From assembly GCA_024239075.1 (NCBI GenBank), contig JANBVI010000064.1, positions 1 to 64,000 of the forward strand: a DNA stretch of 64,000 nt, written 5' to 3'. Every line of letters starts with the position of its first letter. The stretch's first letter is position 1. The notes beneath the pieces were generated by a model. The model had not been told where the DNA came from. It did no database searches and worked only from the letters and a program-made list of their open reading frames with translations. This DNA is from Fischerella sp. CENA71. Lineage in GTDB: Bacteria > Cyanobacteriota > Cyanobacteriia > Cyanobacteriales > Nostocaceae. Positions 37,228-46,022 of this stretch are shown here, in pieces. The translations under genes and the position numbers were made by a program.

Positions 37228-38580
37228 TTACAACAAAGGCAACAAAATTGTAAATTTTGTACCCATACCAACTTCTGAAGATAAATTAAATTTACCACCA
37301 TGCCTAGCTGTAATAATGCGATAACTTACTGCAAGGCTCGTTTCTTTATTAGCTCTCGTTTCCACAGAAAAAGATTTTATAATCTGCTCTTTTAATTTAT
37401 CAGGAATTCCGGGACCATTGTCCTGAATATAAATGGCAACCCATCGTGAATCGGGCAATTCTGCTTTGGTAGATTCTTGAGATATGACTTCTGTAGTAAT
37501 CTCTATGCGGGGTTTATTAGCTGTTTTGATAGGATTTAACTGATATCGTACTGCCTCATCAAGCAATAAGTCTACAGAGTGACTGAAAAGATTCATAAAT
37601 ACTTGATGTAATTGTCCAATGAAACAAGATATTGGAGGTAGACGGCCATAATTTCTAATTATTTCTATTTCTCCATGAATTCTGCTATTGATGATTAACA
37701 AAATATTATCAATACATGCATGTAAATCCGCAGGTTTGGGATAAACTTCATCGATATGACAAAAATTCTGTAAGCTGATCACTAATTTTTTTAATCTTTC
37801 TGCTCCCGTACGAATACTAGTAAGAGCTTGTAATAAATCTTGTTCTAAGAAATCAAATTCTATTTCTTGTTTGAGGGAATTTATTTGTTCACAAGGTGAA
37901 GATAACTTACTTTCATAAGCTGCGATCAGTTTGAGCAAATCTTGGCTGTAGTCGGAGACATAAGTTAAGTTACCCCAAATAAAACCTACTGGATCTAATA
38001 TCTCATGAGCAATCCCATCTACCAAGCGTCCTAGATTTGCCATCTTATCATTTTGAATCATTTGAGCTTGGCTACGTTCGTAGCGTACTTGAGTTTCAAT
38101 ACCACGAATTTGCCAAGAAGCTATACTCAATTGCTGTATATCTAATAATGTGTAAGTATCATCGATAGTTTGCACAATCACTGGTTCTGTTAAAAGTTCA
38201 GGCGATCGCCTCAGCGCTACTTGCATCGCTTCTAAAATCGGTGTAGTTTCAGGCAAGATTAAAATTGGAGTACGAGCATAACTGTAAATTACACTTAAAG
38301 GTTGGCTAAAAAATAACTCTTGTCCGTAGGGACGGATGAAAAATTCCAGCAGTCGTCGCCGTGAAATCATTCCAATATATTTTCCCTGTTCTACCAAGAT
38401 TAGCCCTGGTAGCAGTGGGTTTTTTTCAAGAACTTTGGCTACTTGTGTACCAGTACAACTGCTTTCAACTTGGAAGTTGTACCGCTGTAGCTCTTGGAGA
38501 GTAGACTCTAAATCAAGATCGCGATCGCTCCCACTCAAAAGTAATGGTGGTGCTATTTCTGAATAATATTCCTGTGCCAC
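37228..38580 (-). CDS. CBS-type sensor histidine kinase
   Basis: The 450-residue cytoplasmic kinase has an N-terminal CBS-like pair (about 45-150) and a dimerisation/phosphoacceptor segment GIAHEILDPVGF with His192. Its ATPase domain has DNGPGIPDKL and GMGTKFTILLP. The N-box reads MNLFSHSVDLL: the second Asn that normally contacts Mg-ATP is His334, so kinase activity may be altered. No membrane segment and no response regulator is adjacent, making it an orphan kinase. The ligand of the CBS region is unknown (adenine nucleotides are common). Confidence 0.88.
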   Translation of the reverse strand: MAQEYYSEIAPPLLLSGSDRDLDLESTLQELQRYNFQVESSCTGTQVAKVLEKNPLLPGLILVEQGKYIGMISRRRLLEFFIRPYGQELFFSQPLSVIYSYARTPILILPETTPILEAMQVALRRSPELLTEPVIVQTIDDTYTLLDIQQLSIASWQIRGIETQVRYERSQAQMIQNDKMANLGRLVDGIAHEILDPVGFIWGNLTYVSDYSQDLLKLIAAYESKLSSPCEQINSLKQEIEFDFLEQDLLQALTSIRTGAERLKKLVISLQNFCHIDEVYPKPADLHACIDNILLIINSRIHGEIEIIRNYGRLPPISCFIGQLHQVFMNLFSHSVDLLLDEAVRYQLNPIKTANKPRIEITTEVISQESTKAELPDSRWVAIYIQDNGPGIPDKLKEQIIKSFSVETRANKETSLAVSYRIITARHGGKFNLSSEVGMGTKFTILLPLL

Positions 38581-38940
38581 TTGACACCTTAATTTTTATA
38601 CAACACTTAGATGAGAAGCCAATATTCTAACCGTTGAAGTCGGTAATGGGTAATTGGTGTATTGAACTAAATTTTTGCGATCGCAGAACCTTACGAGTGT
38701 GCAAACTATACACCCCTACATTTGTGTAGGCAAATAAAAGCGAAATAGTATTAATTCTTAGCCGCAGTTTTTAGTACAAAAGTACTAAAATATATATTAG
38801 TTCGATATGAATTTATTTTGCTCTCGGTAAATAATTATTCTCTACATCAGGGAACTATATGTCTAACCAAACTTTTGGTTTTGCAGAATTCCCTGTAAAA
38901 CTCGTTGGTAAATAACTAAATCACATCATTGAGAGGCAAT
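38581..38940. other. Gap with short leader-type ORFs
   Basis: No full gene is seen. A 5-base-stem palindrome tagtacaaaagtacta lies at 38773-38788. An 18-codon ORF (38859-38915, MSNQTFGFAEFPVKLVGK) follows a CAGGGAA ribosome-binding-like site. It could be a leader peptide for the next gene, but the evidence is weak. Confidence 0.4.
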
Positions 38941-38991
38941 ATGGAAATTAAACTAGGATTTGGAAGCATACCAAAACCTTAGTATGTTTTT

Positions 38992-39651
38992 GTGAGTAGA
39001 GAGGCAGATCACTGTTGGTATATGCTTTCTGAAGAAGAGAAACATATTCCAATTTATGACAAAGCTTTGACTGGAGTAATCACAAAGATAGAATGTAACA
39101 AAATAGTTGAGACAAAGTTTGGAAAGACAAAGAAAACAGATTTGCATATTTTAGCAGAACAACCTTATATTATCCGTTCCGGTAGAGATTCTTACTTCTC
39201 TAAAAGCTTATTGCTATCTTTGGATCTTCTCACGAGTGAACAGTTGCATCAACCATTGACGATTGCAGTTACTCCTGGAGATAAAAAAGTTGTATTTTGT
39301 ACAATTTATAATCCAATAACTTATCAAACAATCCAGATTAATTGGGACGAAAACAGCGAAATTGACTTGCTATCTTTAGAAGAAAAAGTTAGTTATAAAA
39401 TTAATCAGATACAAAAATCACAAATTACTACACAACCTGAATTACGAGGGATAATTATGGCACAAACTGATACTTATTTGAAACAATTAGGCTGGAATTC
39501 AGAACAAGGAAGACAGTATTTACAACAGAAATATGGCAAGCGATCGCGCCGAGAATTAGATGATAGAGAATTAGTAGATTTTACGATGACAATTTTTGAA
39601 ATGTTATGCACTCAAGAAAATAGATTTATGATGAATAATTTAGCAGGATAG
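38992..39651 (+). CDS. Hypothetical protein; upstream in-frame amber
   Basis: The 219-residue soluble protein is not recognised. It has a beta-rich first half (YMLSEEEKHIPIYDKALTGV) and a helical C-terminal part that resembles a DNA- or partner-binding helix bundle (YLQQKYGKRSRRELDDREL). The frame begins at a GTG. Upstream, in the same frame, an ATG at 38941 with a GAGAGG site opens MEIKLGFGSIPKP and is closed by TAG at 38980, nine bases before the GTG. The original gene may have started there. The DUF980/MtfA-like gene follows after 74 bases. Confidence 0.6.
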   Translation: MSREADHCWYMLSEEEKHIPIYDKALTGVITKIECNKIVETKFGKTKKTDLHILAEQPYIIRSGRDSYFSKSLLLSLDLLTSEQLHQPLTIAVTPGDKKVVFCTIYNPITYQTIQINWDENSEIDLLSLEEKVSYKINQIQKSQITTQPELRGIIMAQTDTYLKQLGWNSEQGRQYLQQKYGKRSRRELDDRELVDFTMTIFEMLCTQENRFMMNNLAG

Positions 39652-39725
39652 TGTTTGATAATAAACGCATCAGGTGCAATTGTTCCTGATGCACATACTC
39701 AGCTTACAAAACAAAATAAAAAATA

Positions 39726-40550
39726 ATGATTAAAAGTATTATTGTTTTAATTATAATTTCCTTAATTATCACTGGAATTTTAATCAGTCCCATTATCACT
39801 AAACAACGAAGAAATCGTCTGAAAAAACGTATTTTTCTTCCAATTTGGAACGCCATTATTGAAAATAATCTTCCTATTTACACCCGTCTTTCTCCCGATG
39901 AACGCAGACGCCTACAAGGACATGTGCAAGTATTTTTAGCAGAAAAACAATTTATTGGTTGCCAAGGATTGCAGGTGACAGAAGAAATGAAGCTAACTAT
40001 TTCTGCTGTCGCATGTCTACTATTACTGAATGAACGAGGCGAATATTTTCCTAAACTACGTTCGATTTTAATTTATCCCAGCGCCTATTTTGTCAATGAA
40101 ACTGTTGCAACTAGTGAATATGTTGTGGAAGAAAGGCGTGTAGCAAGATTGGGTGAGTCCTGGAGTCGCGATCAAGTAGTATTATCTTGGGAACAGGTCG
40201 AACAAGACACTCGCAACTGGAATGACGGACATAACGTGATTCTCCATGAATTTGCTCATCAGCTAGATCAAGAGGAAGGTAAAACGCAGGGTGTGCCGAT
40301 TTTGGCACAGAAATCAGATTATCCCATTTGGTCTAGGGTGATGACACAAGCATATCAACAACTCTGCAATGATGTGCAACGAGGTATAAAAAATGTGATG
40401 AATAGTTATGGTGCGACTAATCCCGCAGAGTTTTTTGCTGTGGCGACTGAGACATTTTTTGAAAAGCCGCAGCAGTTGTTAAAGATGCATCCGGAATTGT
40501 ATAAGTTATTGCAACGTTACTATCAGGTAGATCCTGGGGAATGGGTTTAG
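39726..40550 (+). CDS. mtfA: MtfA-like zinc peptidase (M90)
   Basis: The 274-residue protein has one N-terminal membrane anchor (about 4-23) and a metallopeptidase domain with HEFAHQLDQEEG (HExxH) and a downstream Glu in NPAEFFAVATETFF. The core matches the MtfA/DUF980 (M90) family. In enterobacteria MtfA binds the glucose-regulator Mlc and has peptidase activity; here the anchor indicates a membrane location. The gene follows the hypothetical gene at 38992 after 74 bases and may be cotranscribed with it. Confidence 0.9.
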   Translation: MIKSIIVLIIISLIITGILISPIITKQRRNRLKKRIFLPIWNAIIENNLPIYTRLSPDERRRLQGHVQVFLAEKQFIGCQGLQVTEEMKLTISAVACLLLLNERGEYFPKLRSILIYPSAYFVNETVATSEYVVEERRVARLGESWSRDQVVLSWEQVEQDTRNWNDGHNVILHEFAHQLDQEEGKTQGVPILAQKSDYPIWSRVMTQAYQQLCNDVQRGIKNVMNSYGATNPAEFFAVATETFFEKPQQLLKMHPELYKLLQRYYQVDPGEWV

Positions 40551-40599
40551 AGATTTAGCTGCGATCGCTGTGTTGTGTAGTTTCGGTTCAAAGCGATTA

Positions 40600-40669
40600 T
40601 TCCCCACCTCAAAGTAGTTTGCATCCACAAATGCTGATGCTTAAATAAATGTATGGTGGGGAATTTTTT
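40600..40669. terminator. Terminator with long loop
   Basis: The arms ttccccacc (40600-40608) and ggtggggaa (40655-40663) are followed by six T. The 46-base loop is unusual for a Rho-independent terminator. It lies just downstream of mtfA. Confidence 0.5.
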
Positions 40670-40694
40670 GGTCGATGCTTTACATTTCTCTGGA

Positions 40695-41351
40695 TTAATC
40701 TTTAGCAGAACGTTTTGATTTTAAATAGGCAAACACTGACTTATCTCCAATATCTGCTGGAATTGCCTGTACTGTCTTCCGTATAGCAAAAACTACAAAT
40801 AAAATTGCCCAAGTTCCTAACAATACCTGTTCTAACTGTGTTGGCAATATACCAACTAAATGTCCAAGTAATAATAAAGGTACGATAGGAGTTAACAATT
40901 TTGTTTCCAGACGATTAAAACAAAATGCTTCTTTAAAATAAATACCAGTCAAAGCTGCAAATGTAAAACCAACACCCAATAATGTCAATGGTTGACTGTA
41001 AATAGTAATGGCGAAAGGCTGACTATTTGTAATTGCCAAAATCATTGCGGATATACTACCAATCAACCAAAAAACTTGTAAAGCTCGGTGCAACTCCACC
41101 ATGTAAATATGAATGGTGAGTAAACTAATACCAAGCCCTAAACTGAAACAGGCGTATAAAGGTGTTAGTAATTTAAAAATAGTGGGGTTAGGGTTCAACA
41201 ATACTAAAGCACTACCCACAGCAAAGCAAATTGCAGCCAGCATTAACCCACTACGGTAAATAATCACGCCTTTGCGATCGCTCTCATTAATCGTAAATTC
41301 GCCAAATTGACCTTGATAAACTTCTGATGCTGATATTGTTTGAGTAGTCAT
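40695..41351 (-). CDS. DUF2301 integral membrane protein
   Basis: The 218-residue protein begins with a soluble segment (QGQFGEFTINESDRKGVIIY) and has six to seven membrane helices. The pattern matches the cyanobacterial DUF2301 family, which has no known function. It follows the DUF62 gene on the same strand, 93 bases downstream, and may be cotranscribed with it. It is convergent with mtfA. Confidence 0.82.
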   Translation of the reverse strand: MTTQTISASEVYQGQFGEFTINESDRKGVIIYRSGLMLAAICFAVGSALVLLNPNPTIFKLLTPLYACFSLGLGISLLTIHIYMVELHRALQVFWLIGSISAMILAITNSQPFAITIYSQPLTLLGVGFTFAALTGIYFKEAFCFNRLETKLLTPIVPLLLLGHLVGILPTQLEQVLLGTWAILFVVFAIRKTVQAIPADIGDKSVFAYLKSKRSAKD

Positions 41352-41444
41352 ATGTCAAATTAGTTAGTGGTCATTGGTCATTGGTCATTGGTTTTTCTCT
41401 GCGTCCCCGTGTCTCCCACTCTCCCTTGTCTCCCTTGTCCCTTT

Positions 41445-42254
41445 TTAATCATTCTCGATCACTACTTGTATGGTATCTCTCAAATTCATCTGTAACTGCG
41501 ATCGCGCGTTACCAGTATTGATAGCTAATTCTACCCAGCCGTGACTACCAACGAGGGCGATCGCATCGCCAATTTCCCCATCTCCATAAGTTTGACGTCC
41601 CGGTATGATTTTCTCACCCACAAGTACACCCCAACTTTTGTTTTGCAGGTCAGTTCCAGGAATATTGGTAACTAAGTTACCAAAATGATCAATATATTGA
41701 ATACAACCTGTGATCATATTCTCACTTTGAGTGCATTTGGCTATCTCTAGCTTGACTAAGCTTTCTGGATTGATTTCTGTTCCTAACTGTCTCAGAGGAA
41801 CACCACAAGCTAGATGCGCCCCAGTAGGAGCGAAAATATCTCTACCATGAAATGTGTTGCTAGGATTTGGAGTACGCCAATAATGAGGATTTGTTAGTTC
41901 TACCGCAGCGATAGCAGGACTCTGACTCAATACCCCACTAAATAAGCCATTATCTGGCCCAATTAAGAATCCATGGGCAAATTCTACAGCGATCGCTCTT
42001 CTTTGTCCTCCCACACCCGGATCTACTACCGCTACATGCACAGTTCCTACAGGAAAGTAAAGATAAGCATCCATGAGACAAAACCTAGCAGCAGCAATGT
42101 TTTGCGGCGGAATTTGGTGTGTTAAGTCTACCACCTTTAGCCAGGGGTTAATTTGGGCGATCGCTCCCTTCATCACACCTACATACACATCGCGATCGCC
42201 GAAATCGGTGAGTAAAGTCAGCAGTGATTGTGGATTTTGTTGCTTCTCGAACAT
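41445..42254 (-). CDS. DUF62 SAM hydroxide adenosyltransferase-like
   Basis: The 269-residue protein matches the DUF62/SAM-dependent halogenase-hydrolase fold: LLTDFGDRDVYVGVMKG near the start, VVDPGVGGQRRAIA, GPDNGLFSGVL and a C-terminal beta-barrel with YIDHFGNLVTNIP. Most such proteins hydrolyse S-adenosylmethionine to adenosine and methionine; fluorinases and chlorinases are the exceptions. The halogenase-specific sequence features are not visible, so SAM hydrolysis is the better guess. Confidence 0.88.
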   Translation of the reverse strand: MFEKQQNPQSLLTLLTDFGDRDVYVGVMKGAIAQINPWLKVVDLTHQIPPQNIAAARFCLMDAYLYFPVGTVHVAVVDPGVGGQRRAIAVEFAHGFLIGPDNGLFSGVLSQSPAIAAVELTNPHYWRTPNPSNTFHGRDIFAPTGAHLACGVPLRQLGTEINPESLVKLEIAKCTQSENMITGCIQYIDHFGNLVTNIPGTDLQNKSWGVLVGEKIIPGRQTYGDGEIGDAIALVGSHGWVELAINTGNARSQLQMNLRDTIQVVIEND

Positions 42255-42373
42255 GTGATCTTAGTTGATATATATGACCAAGTTTAATTTTTCTGTAACA
42301 TATGCAACTAAAAATTCGATATGTTATGATCACAAGACATAAATAAATAATGATTCAGATCAAAGAAATTCCT

Positions 42374-42529
42374 ATGATTACAAGCAAAACAGAAGTAGTT
42401 AAAAAAGCACGGGAAGCTCACAGAGAAAGCATTAGAAGAAGTTTGCAGCATCGCTTGGAAGTAGCTAGAGCCAAGGGCGATGAAAACCTCATTCGTCAGC
42501 TAGAGGCTGAAATGAAATATTTCAGTTAA
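42374..42529 (+). CDS. pirA: PirA-like small protein
   Basis: This 51-residue ORF reads MITSKTEVVKKAREAHRESI and ends LIRQLEAEMKYFS. It is a charged helical hairpin with AHRESIRRSLQHRLEVARAK and KGDENLIRQLEAEM. This resembles the small cyanobacterial PII-interacting regulator of arginine synthesis PirA, which is about 51 residues long. The same frame opens at an ATG at 42350, but the second Met gives the expected length. It is divergent from the DUF62 gene and is followed at once by a terminator. The family call is from memory. Confidence 0.6.
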   Translation: MITSKTEVVKKAREAHRESIRRSLQHRLEVARAKGDENLIRQLEAEMKYFS

Positions 42530-42578
42530 ACCATAAAGTTTAATGCACATAGGTTGTTCATAGTTCTGTTGTGTTTCT

Positions 42579-42608
42579 GCCTGCTGTTTTAGCAGGCTTT
42601 CTTCTTTT
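42579..42608 (+). terminator. Rho-independent terminator of pirA-like gene
   Basis: The hairpin gcctgctgttttagcaggc (7-base stem, 42579-42597) is followed by a T-rich run (tttcttctttt). Confidence 0.8.
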
Positions 42609-43048
42609 TAGTTTGTAGTGAGGACTTTAGTCCTCAGAACTAGTTAGCTTTATTTGTGCCGACTTAGTTAAGTATTCTTGCTCAGATAAAAAATTTTAGT
42701 AAAAATTAGGTCAATCCTAGTAGCTGCAAATATTGTGGATATTAATACGCTGTATATTAGTTTCTGATGACTGCTGTGTGCTGATAAAGCAAATAGCTAT
42801 CAGTTAAAGGGACAAGTAAATGTCTAATGGGTAGATATTTGTAGGATTCAACCTTCATTCTTCCCTTGTAGTAGGATAAAGTCAAAGCGAACAAACACAA
42901 TATAAGCCCCTGGGCTAAGTTAGCGAGCTTTGTTACAAAACTTTATCTATTCCACAGGAAACTACTCAAAAGTTCTTTACAACCTTTCACTAAGCGCTAC
43001 TAGCTGAAAACTTTTTATTTCGGTTTGATGGAAAGAGGTGGAAAAATC
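42609..43048. repeat. Dispersed repeats upstream of psbU
   Basis: A ggactttagtcc palindrome (42621-42633, related to 7700-7748 and 54249-54270) is followed directly by a copy of the 33-bp repeat at 42638-42670. The rest of the gap is the upstream region of psbU, where no confident promoter could be called. Confidence 0.6.
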
Positions 43049-43474
43049 GTGAAAAAATTGGTGCGTTTATTAACAGTCTTTAGTTTTTTGTTGGTAGGAT
43101 GCTTGGCATGGTTAGGTACGCCTCAGATAGCCCAAGCTAGCAATTTTAACAGTTTTGCTTTGCCGTCGGTTTCTGTTCTAGCCTTACAAAATCCAGCAGA
43201 TGCAAAGCTTGCAGATGTATATGGTGCCAAAATTGATTTAAACAACACCAATGTGCGAGCTTTTCAGAAATATCCCGGCTTGTATCCTACCCTTGCAGGC
43301 AAAATTATCAAATATGCTCCTTACAATGAGGTAGAGGATGTATTAAAGATTGAAGGATTGAGCGAACGTCAAAAACAAATCCTGCAAGCTAACCTAGATC
43401 ACTTCAAAGTTACAGAAGTAGAACCAGTCTACACCGAAGGATTTGACCGTTATAACAACGGAATTTACAGATAA
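43049..43474 (+). CDS. psbU: Photosystem II 12 kDa extrinsic protein PsbU
   Basis: PsbU stabilises the oxygen-evolving complex on the lumen side of photosystem II. From the GTG at 43049 the product is 141 residues. It has a signal peptide ([19 protein letters not shown], ending QIAQA), then [20 protein letters not shown] and a helix-hairpin-helix region ([20 protein letters not shown]), ending DRYNNGIYR. An AGAGGTGG ribosome binding site lies about 7 bases before this GTG. The frame is open to a TTG at 43025, but GTG fits known PsbU N-termini. The length is normal. Confidence 0.96.
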   Translation: MKKLVRLLTVFSFLLVGCLAWLGTPQIAQASNFNSFALPSVSVLALQNPADAKLADVYGAKIDLNNTNVRAFQKYPGLYPTLAGKIIKYAPYNEVEDVLKIEGLSERQKQILQANLDHFKVTEVEPVYTEGFDRYNNGIYR

Positions 43475-43512
43475 GACACAACTGTAAATACGCTTATTTG
43501 CTATCAAATAGC

Positions 43513-43545
43513 ATCCCGCTCCTTTTTCTAGGGAGTGGGATTTTT
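43513..43545 (+). terminator. psbU terminator
   Basis: A stem of about 10 bp (atcccgctcc with ggagtgggat, one wobble) is followed by five T, about 40 bases after the psbU stop codon. Confidence 0.8.
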
Positions 43546-43872
43546 GTATTTTTACAAAAAAGGAAGAGGCGTTGCATAATTGCGGGATGATTTTGGAATT
43601 TGCATAAAAAATAATCACCGTGTCATCGCATCTCCCCGTCTCCGTGTCAGCCTAAATCATCCCCTTATTCAGCAACGCCAAGGAAGATAAGGGGGACAAG
43701 GGAAAGGAGAGAAGAAAAGTTACGCTGTATGAGCGCAACTTCGTTTGAGTGAATGCAAAATAATCCTTCAGACATACAGAAATTTCAGGTGAACCAGATT
43801 TTAGAAAGATGAATCTGTACCCTTATTCTTTTTAAACTGTTTGCAGAACAAAATGATAAGGAGTGAAAATTT
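43546..43872. other. Gap with low-complexity sequence
   Basis: No gene is seen. A purine-rich run (gataagggggacaagggaaa) occupies about 43686-43705. A good AAGGAGTG ribosome binding site at the right end belongs to the next gene. Confidence 0.5.
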
Positions 43873-44109
43873 ATGTCTGAGCAACAACAAAATAGAGAGT
43901 CTTCATCCATGAAACCTGGTGAATACGAAACAACTGGATCTGGTGGTTACGAAAACCCTCTTGAAGAAGATATCACCGATATTGATTCCGCAACTCGTAG
44001 AACTAGCAGTGGCTCCGACGAAACTAATGCCAAAACTAGTGCTACACCAGAATCAGCTAGTGAGGATACTGTAGCAGGTAGCCCCAATCAAGGAACAGAG
44101 TCTCGTTAA
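43873..44109 (+). CDS. Small disordered hydrophilic protein
   Basis: The 78-residue protein is almost all Ser, Thr, Glu, Gly, Asp and Asn, with no hydrophobic core, so it is predicted disordered. The acidic middle reads GYENPLEEDITDIDSATRR. The ribosome binding site (AAGGAGTG) is excellent, which argues for a real gene. Composition resembles stress-type hydrophilic proteins, but no family is recognised. Confidence 0.7.
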   Translation: MSEQQQNRESSSMKPGEYETTGSGGYENPLEEDITDIDSATRRTSSGSDETNAKTSATPESASEDTVAGSPNQGTESR

Positions 44110-44385
44110 TTTATTGACCCTATCTTTAAAAACTAGCTCGTGTAGTCATACTCATTTCTAGATCAGTGACTTAGCAACAATTATGAGTGGAATTGTGTCT
44201 ACAAAATGCACATTTTCCACTCAATTTTTATTTTATTTAATCAAACGATGTACAACTTTAATTTCATGCTCTAGGCTTGACACTCTGAACTGAAAATTTT
44301 TTGATACACCAAAAGTGTTAATAATTTATCTGAAAAAAAGAGGTTGCTTATATATGAATAAATATCATTCTATACTAAAAAAATT

Positions 44386-44931
44386 ATGCAACCGAGAGTT
44401 TGGGCTTGTGGCATTGGATTGGCTTTATCTTGCCTGATATCACCAGTTATGGGCGTAGAAGCACTCAAGCTTCCCAGTAAACAAACACAGAATGCTACAA
44501 CTGCTAAACCAATTATTGTCAATAAAGCTGAATTTGGGGTTCTCAGAGTTGAAAAAGACGGGAAGACTACCCTTATTCCTACAAAAAAAGTACCATTTCA
44601 AGAGGGAGTTGCATATGGCTGGCGGATTCAACTCAAGGACTACCAAGGTGAGGTAACATGGCGAGAAGTCCTTCAGTTACCAAAACCTCCTGAAAGTTGG
44701 GCTACAAGTAATACTGAAAATTTCTCATTGTCACCTGACGGTAAAGCAGCAAATATTCAACGCACAGATAAAATCAAAGATGGTGTGATTAAAAACTCTT
44801 GGACGATCGCAAGTGGTGATCCTATAGGTAAGCATAAGATTGAAGTTTATATTGGCGATCGCCGTATTGCTACTTTTGAGTTTGAGGTTGTTCCTCCCAT
44901 CAGACTACAAAAGCCAACTCCAAAAGCGTAA
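44386..44931 (+). CDS. Secreted beta-rich hypothetical protein
   Basis: The 181-residue protein has a signal peptide (VWACGIGLALSCLISPVMG) and a beta-sandwich-like mature part with VAYGWRIQLKDYQGEVTWRE and a final YIGDRRIATFEFEVV. It may belong to a DUF3859-like family, but this is not certain. A periplasmic location is likely. It is convergent with psb34 across a shared terminator region. Confidence 0.65.
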   Translation: MQPRVWACGIGLALSCLISPVMGVEALKLPSKQTQNATTAKPIIVNKAEFGVLRVEKDGKTTLIPTKKVPFQEGVAYGWRIQLKDYQGEVTWREVLQLPKPPESWATSNTENFSLSPDGKAANIQRTDKIKDGVIKNSWTIASGDPIGKHKIEVYIGDRRIATFEFEVVPPIRLQKPTPKA

Positions 44932-44992
44932 TAGCAAGTTTTGATATGTAACAATCGGTTTGAAGCGATCGCATCAGCATACGCAACAAAAA

Positions 44993-45015
44993 ACCTCGGT
45001 GTTAAGTACCGAGGT
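44993..45015 (-). terminator. psb34 terminator
   Basis: On the minus strand an 8-base stem (acctcggt/accgaggt, 7-base loop) is followed by six T. It lies about 50 bases after the psb34 stop codon. Confidence 0.8.
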
Positions 45016-45065
45016 AAAACAGAAGTACGAATGACATTGAGAGATATCGCGAGAAATAAAAAATC

Positions 45066-45236
45066 TTAACTAACGCTAAAACCAACCAAAACTAGAGTCG
45101 TAACAATTAAGGAAGCAAAAACAGCTTGGATAACGTATTTGCGTTGTTCCCAAATTGCAGGGTACTCGGCATAGTACATCTTGGGTTCAGTTGCGTAGTT
45201 ATTTAGAACGCCGTCTTCATTAACAGTGGTATACAT
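45066..45236 (-). CDS. psb34: Psb34 (Ssl1498-family HliP-like protein)
   Basis: The 56-residue protein starts MYTTVNEDGVLNNYATEPKM and has one C-terminal membrane helix (about 36-55, VIQAVFASLIVTTLVLVGF) ending in SVS. This matches the cyanobacterial Ssl1498/Psb34 family. Psb34 binds photosystem II assembly intermediates (the CP47 side) during maturation and is related to high-light-inducible proteins. It has its own terminator, and a stem-rich AT leader lies upstream. It is too short to be found by length-based gene calling. Confidence 0.88.
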   Translation of the reverse strand: MYTTVNEDGVLNNYATEPKMYYAEYPAIWEQRKYVIQAVFASLIVTTLVLVGFSVS

Positions 45237-45628
45237 AGCTTGTTTCCTTTATTTGTTTCTTTATGTAAATAAATATAACAATACTGTTACAAAGAGTCAA
45301 CATGACTTGACAAAAAAACTTTGATACCCCTGATAAGAGTGGCTTATCAGGGATGGGAGTGATAATCGCAATTATTCAAACAAACAGCGATAAGCCTTCG
45401 GCATGGCTTCGCTTACCACACTCTTAAAAATTCTCAACATCATTTCCATTTTTCCGAAATCATCAAGCGTACTGTGGTAGTAATCAAAAGACTTACAACT
45501 ATAACTAAATCTCTATAAAGAAAGCGCGGGGATATACCCCAACAAAAACCCAGTCTTGTGACTGGGTTTTTGAGTTTGAGTGCAAGCGATCGCATCAAAC
45601 GCTCAACTTCGGGTGTTTGAATCCCATA
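45237..45628. other. Gap upstream of psb34, with terminator
   Basis: A bidirectional terminator hairpin at 45544-45571 (12-base arms aaaaacccagtc, loop ttgt) serves the membrane-protein gene at 45629 or a transcript from the left. A short palindromic repeat gccttcggcatggcttcgc lies at about 45393-45411. No gene is seen. Confidence 0.65.
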
Positions 45629-45931
45629 TCAAAGAGCGAAATTCCCAAGTGCATCAATACCTACAGTTCTTGAGGCAATAATACCAATAAGCACAATCAG
45701 ACCTAGCGCTCTACGAAAATAATTAACGCCTTGAAATAATTCCAGCCATGCCCAAGTAAACAAAGAACCATTTGCCAGTACGTCTAAACCTGTATTAATT
45801 TCGCCTGTTGTAAAAACTAGTTTGAGTAAACTAGCCGTGAACCAGGCAATAATTGGTAGATTTGGCATCTGAGCTAAAACAATTTTGCCATCAATATCAC
45901 GGAAGGTTTTATCAAATAATGTATTGTTCAT
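45629..45931 (-). CDS. Hypothetical membrane protein
   Basis: The 100-residue protein has two to three hydrophobic segments (about 22-41, 55-68, 74-90). It begins with a soluble DKTFRDIDGKIVLAQMP segment and carries a Trp-rich loop (FTWAWLELFQG). No family is recognised. It lies downstream of the GlsB-type gene on the same strand (91-base gap) and upstream of the terminator at 45544. Confidence 0.65.
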   Translation of the reverse strand: MNNTLFDKTFRDIDGKIVLAQMPNLPIIAWFTASLLKLVFTTGEINTGLDVLANGSLFTWAWLELFQGVNYFRRALGLIVLIGIIASRTVGIDALGNFAL

Positions 45932-46022
45932 GACTTTGTCTCCAAGCTTGCGTACTCAAAACAAAAAAGTAAGGGAAAAACTTTTTCCCTTACTCTTTTC
46001 CATTACCCTTGACACCTAAGCT

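Noticed and set aside
42295-42308. Possible NtcA site GTA-N8-AAC before the PirA-like gene
   Set aside because: The right half is AAC instead of TAC, and the spacing to the nearest -10-like TATGAT is only 16 bases, shorter than expected.
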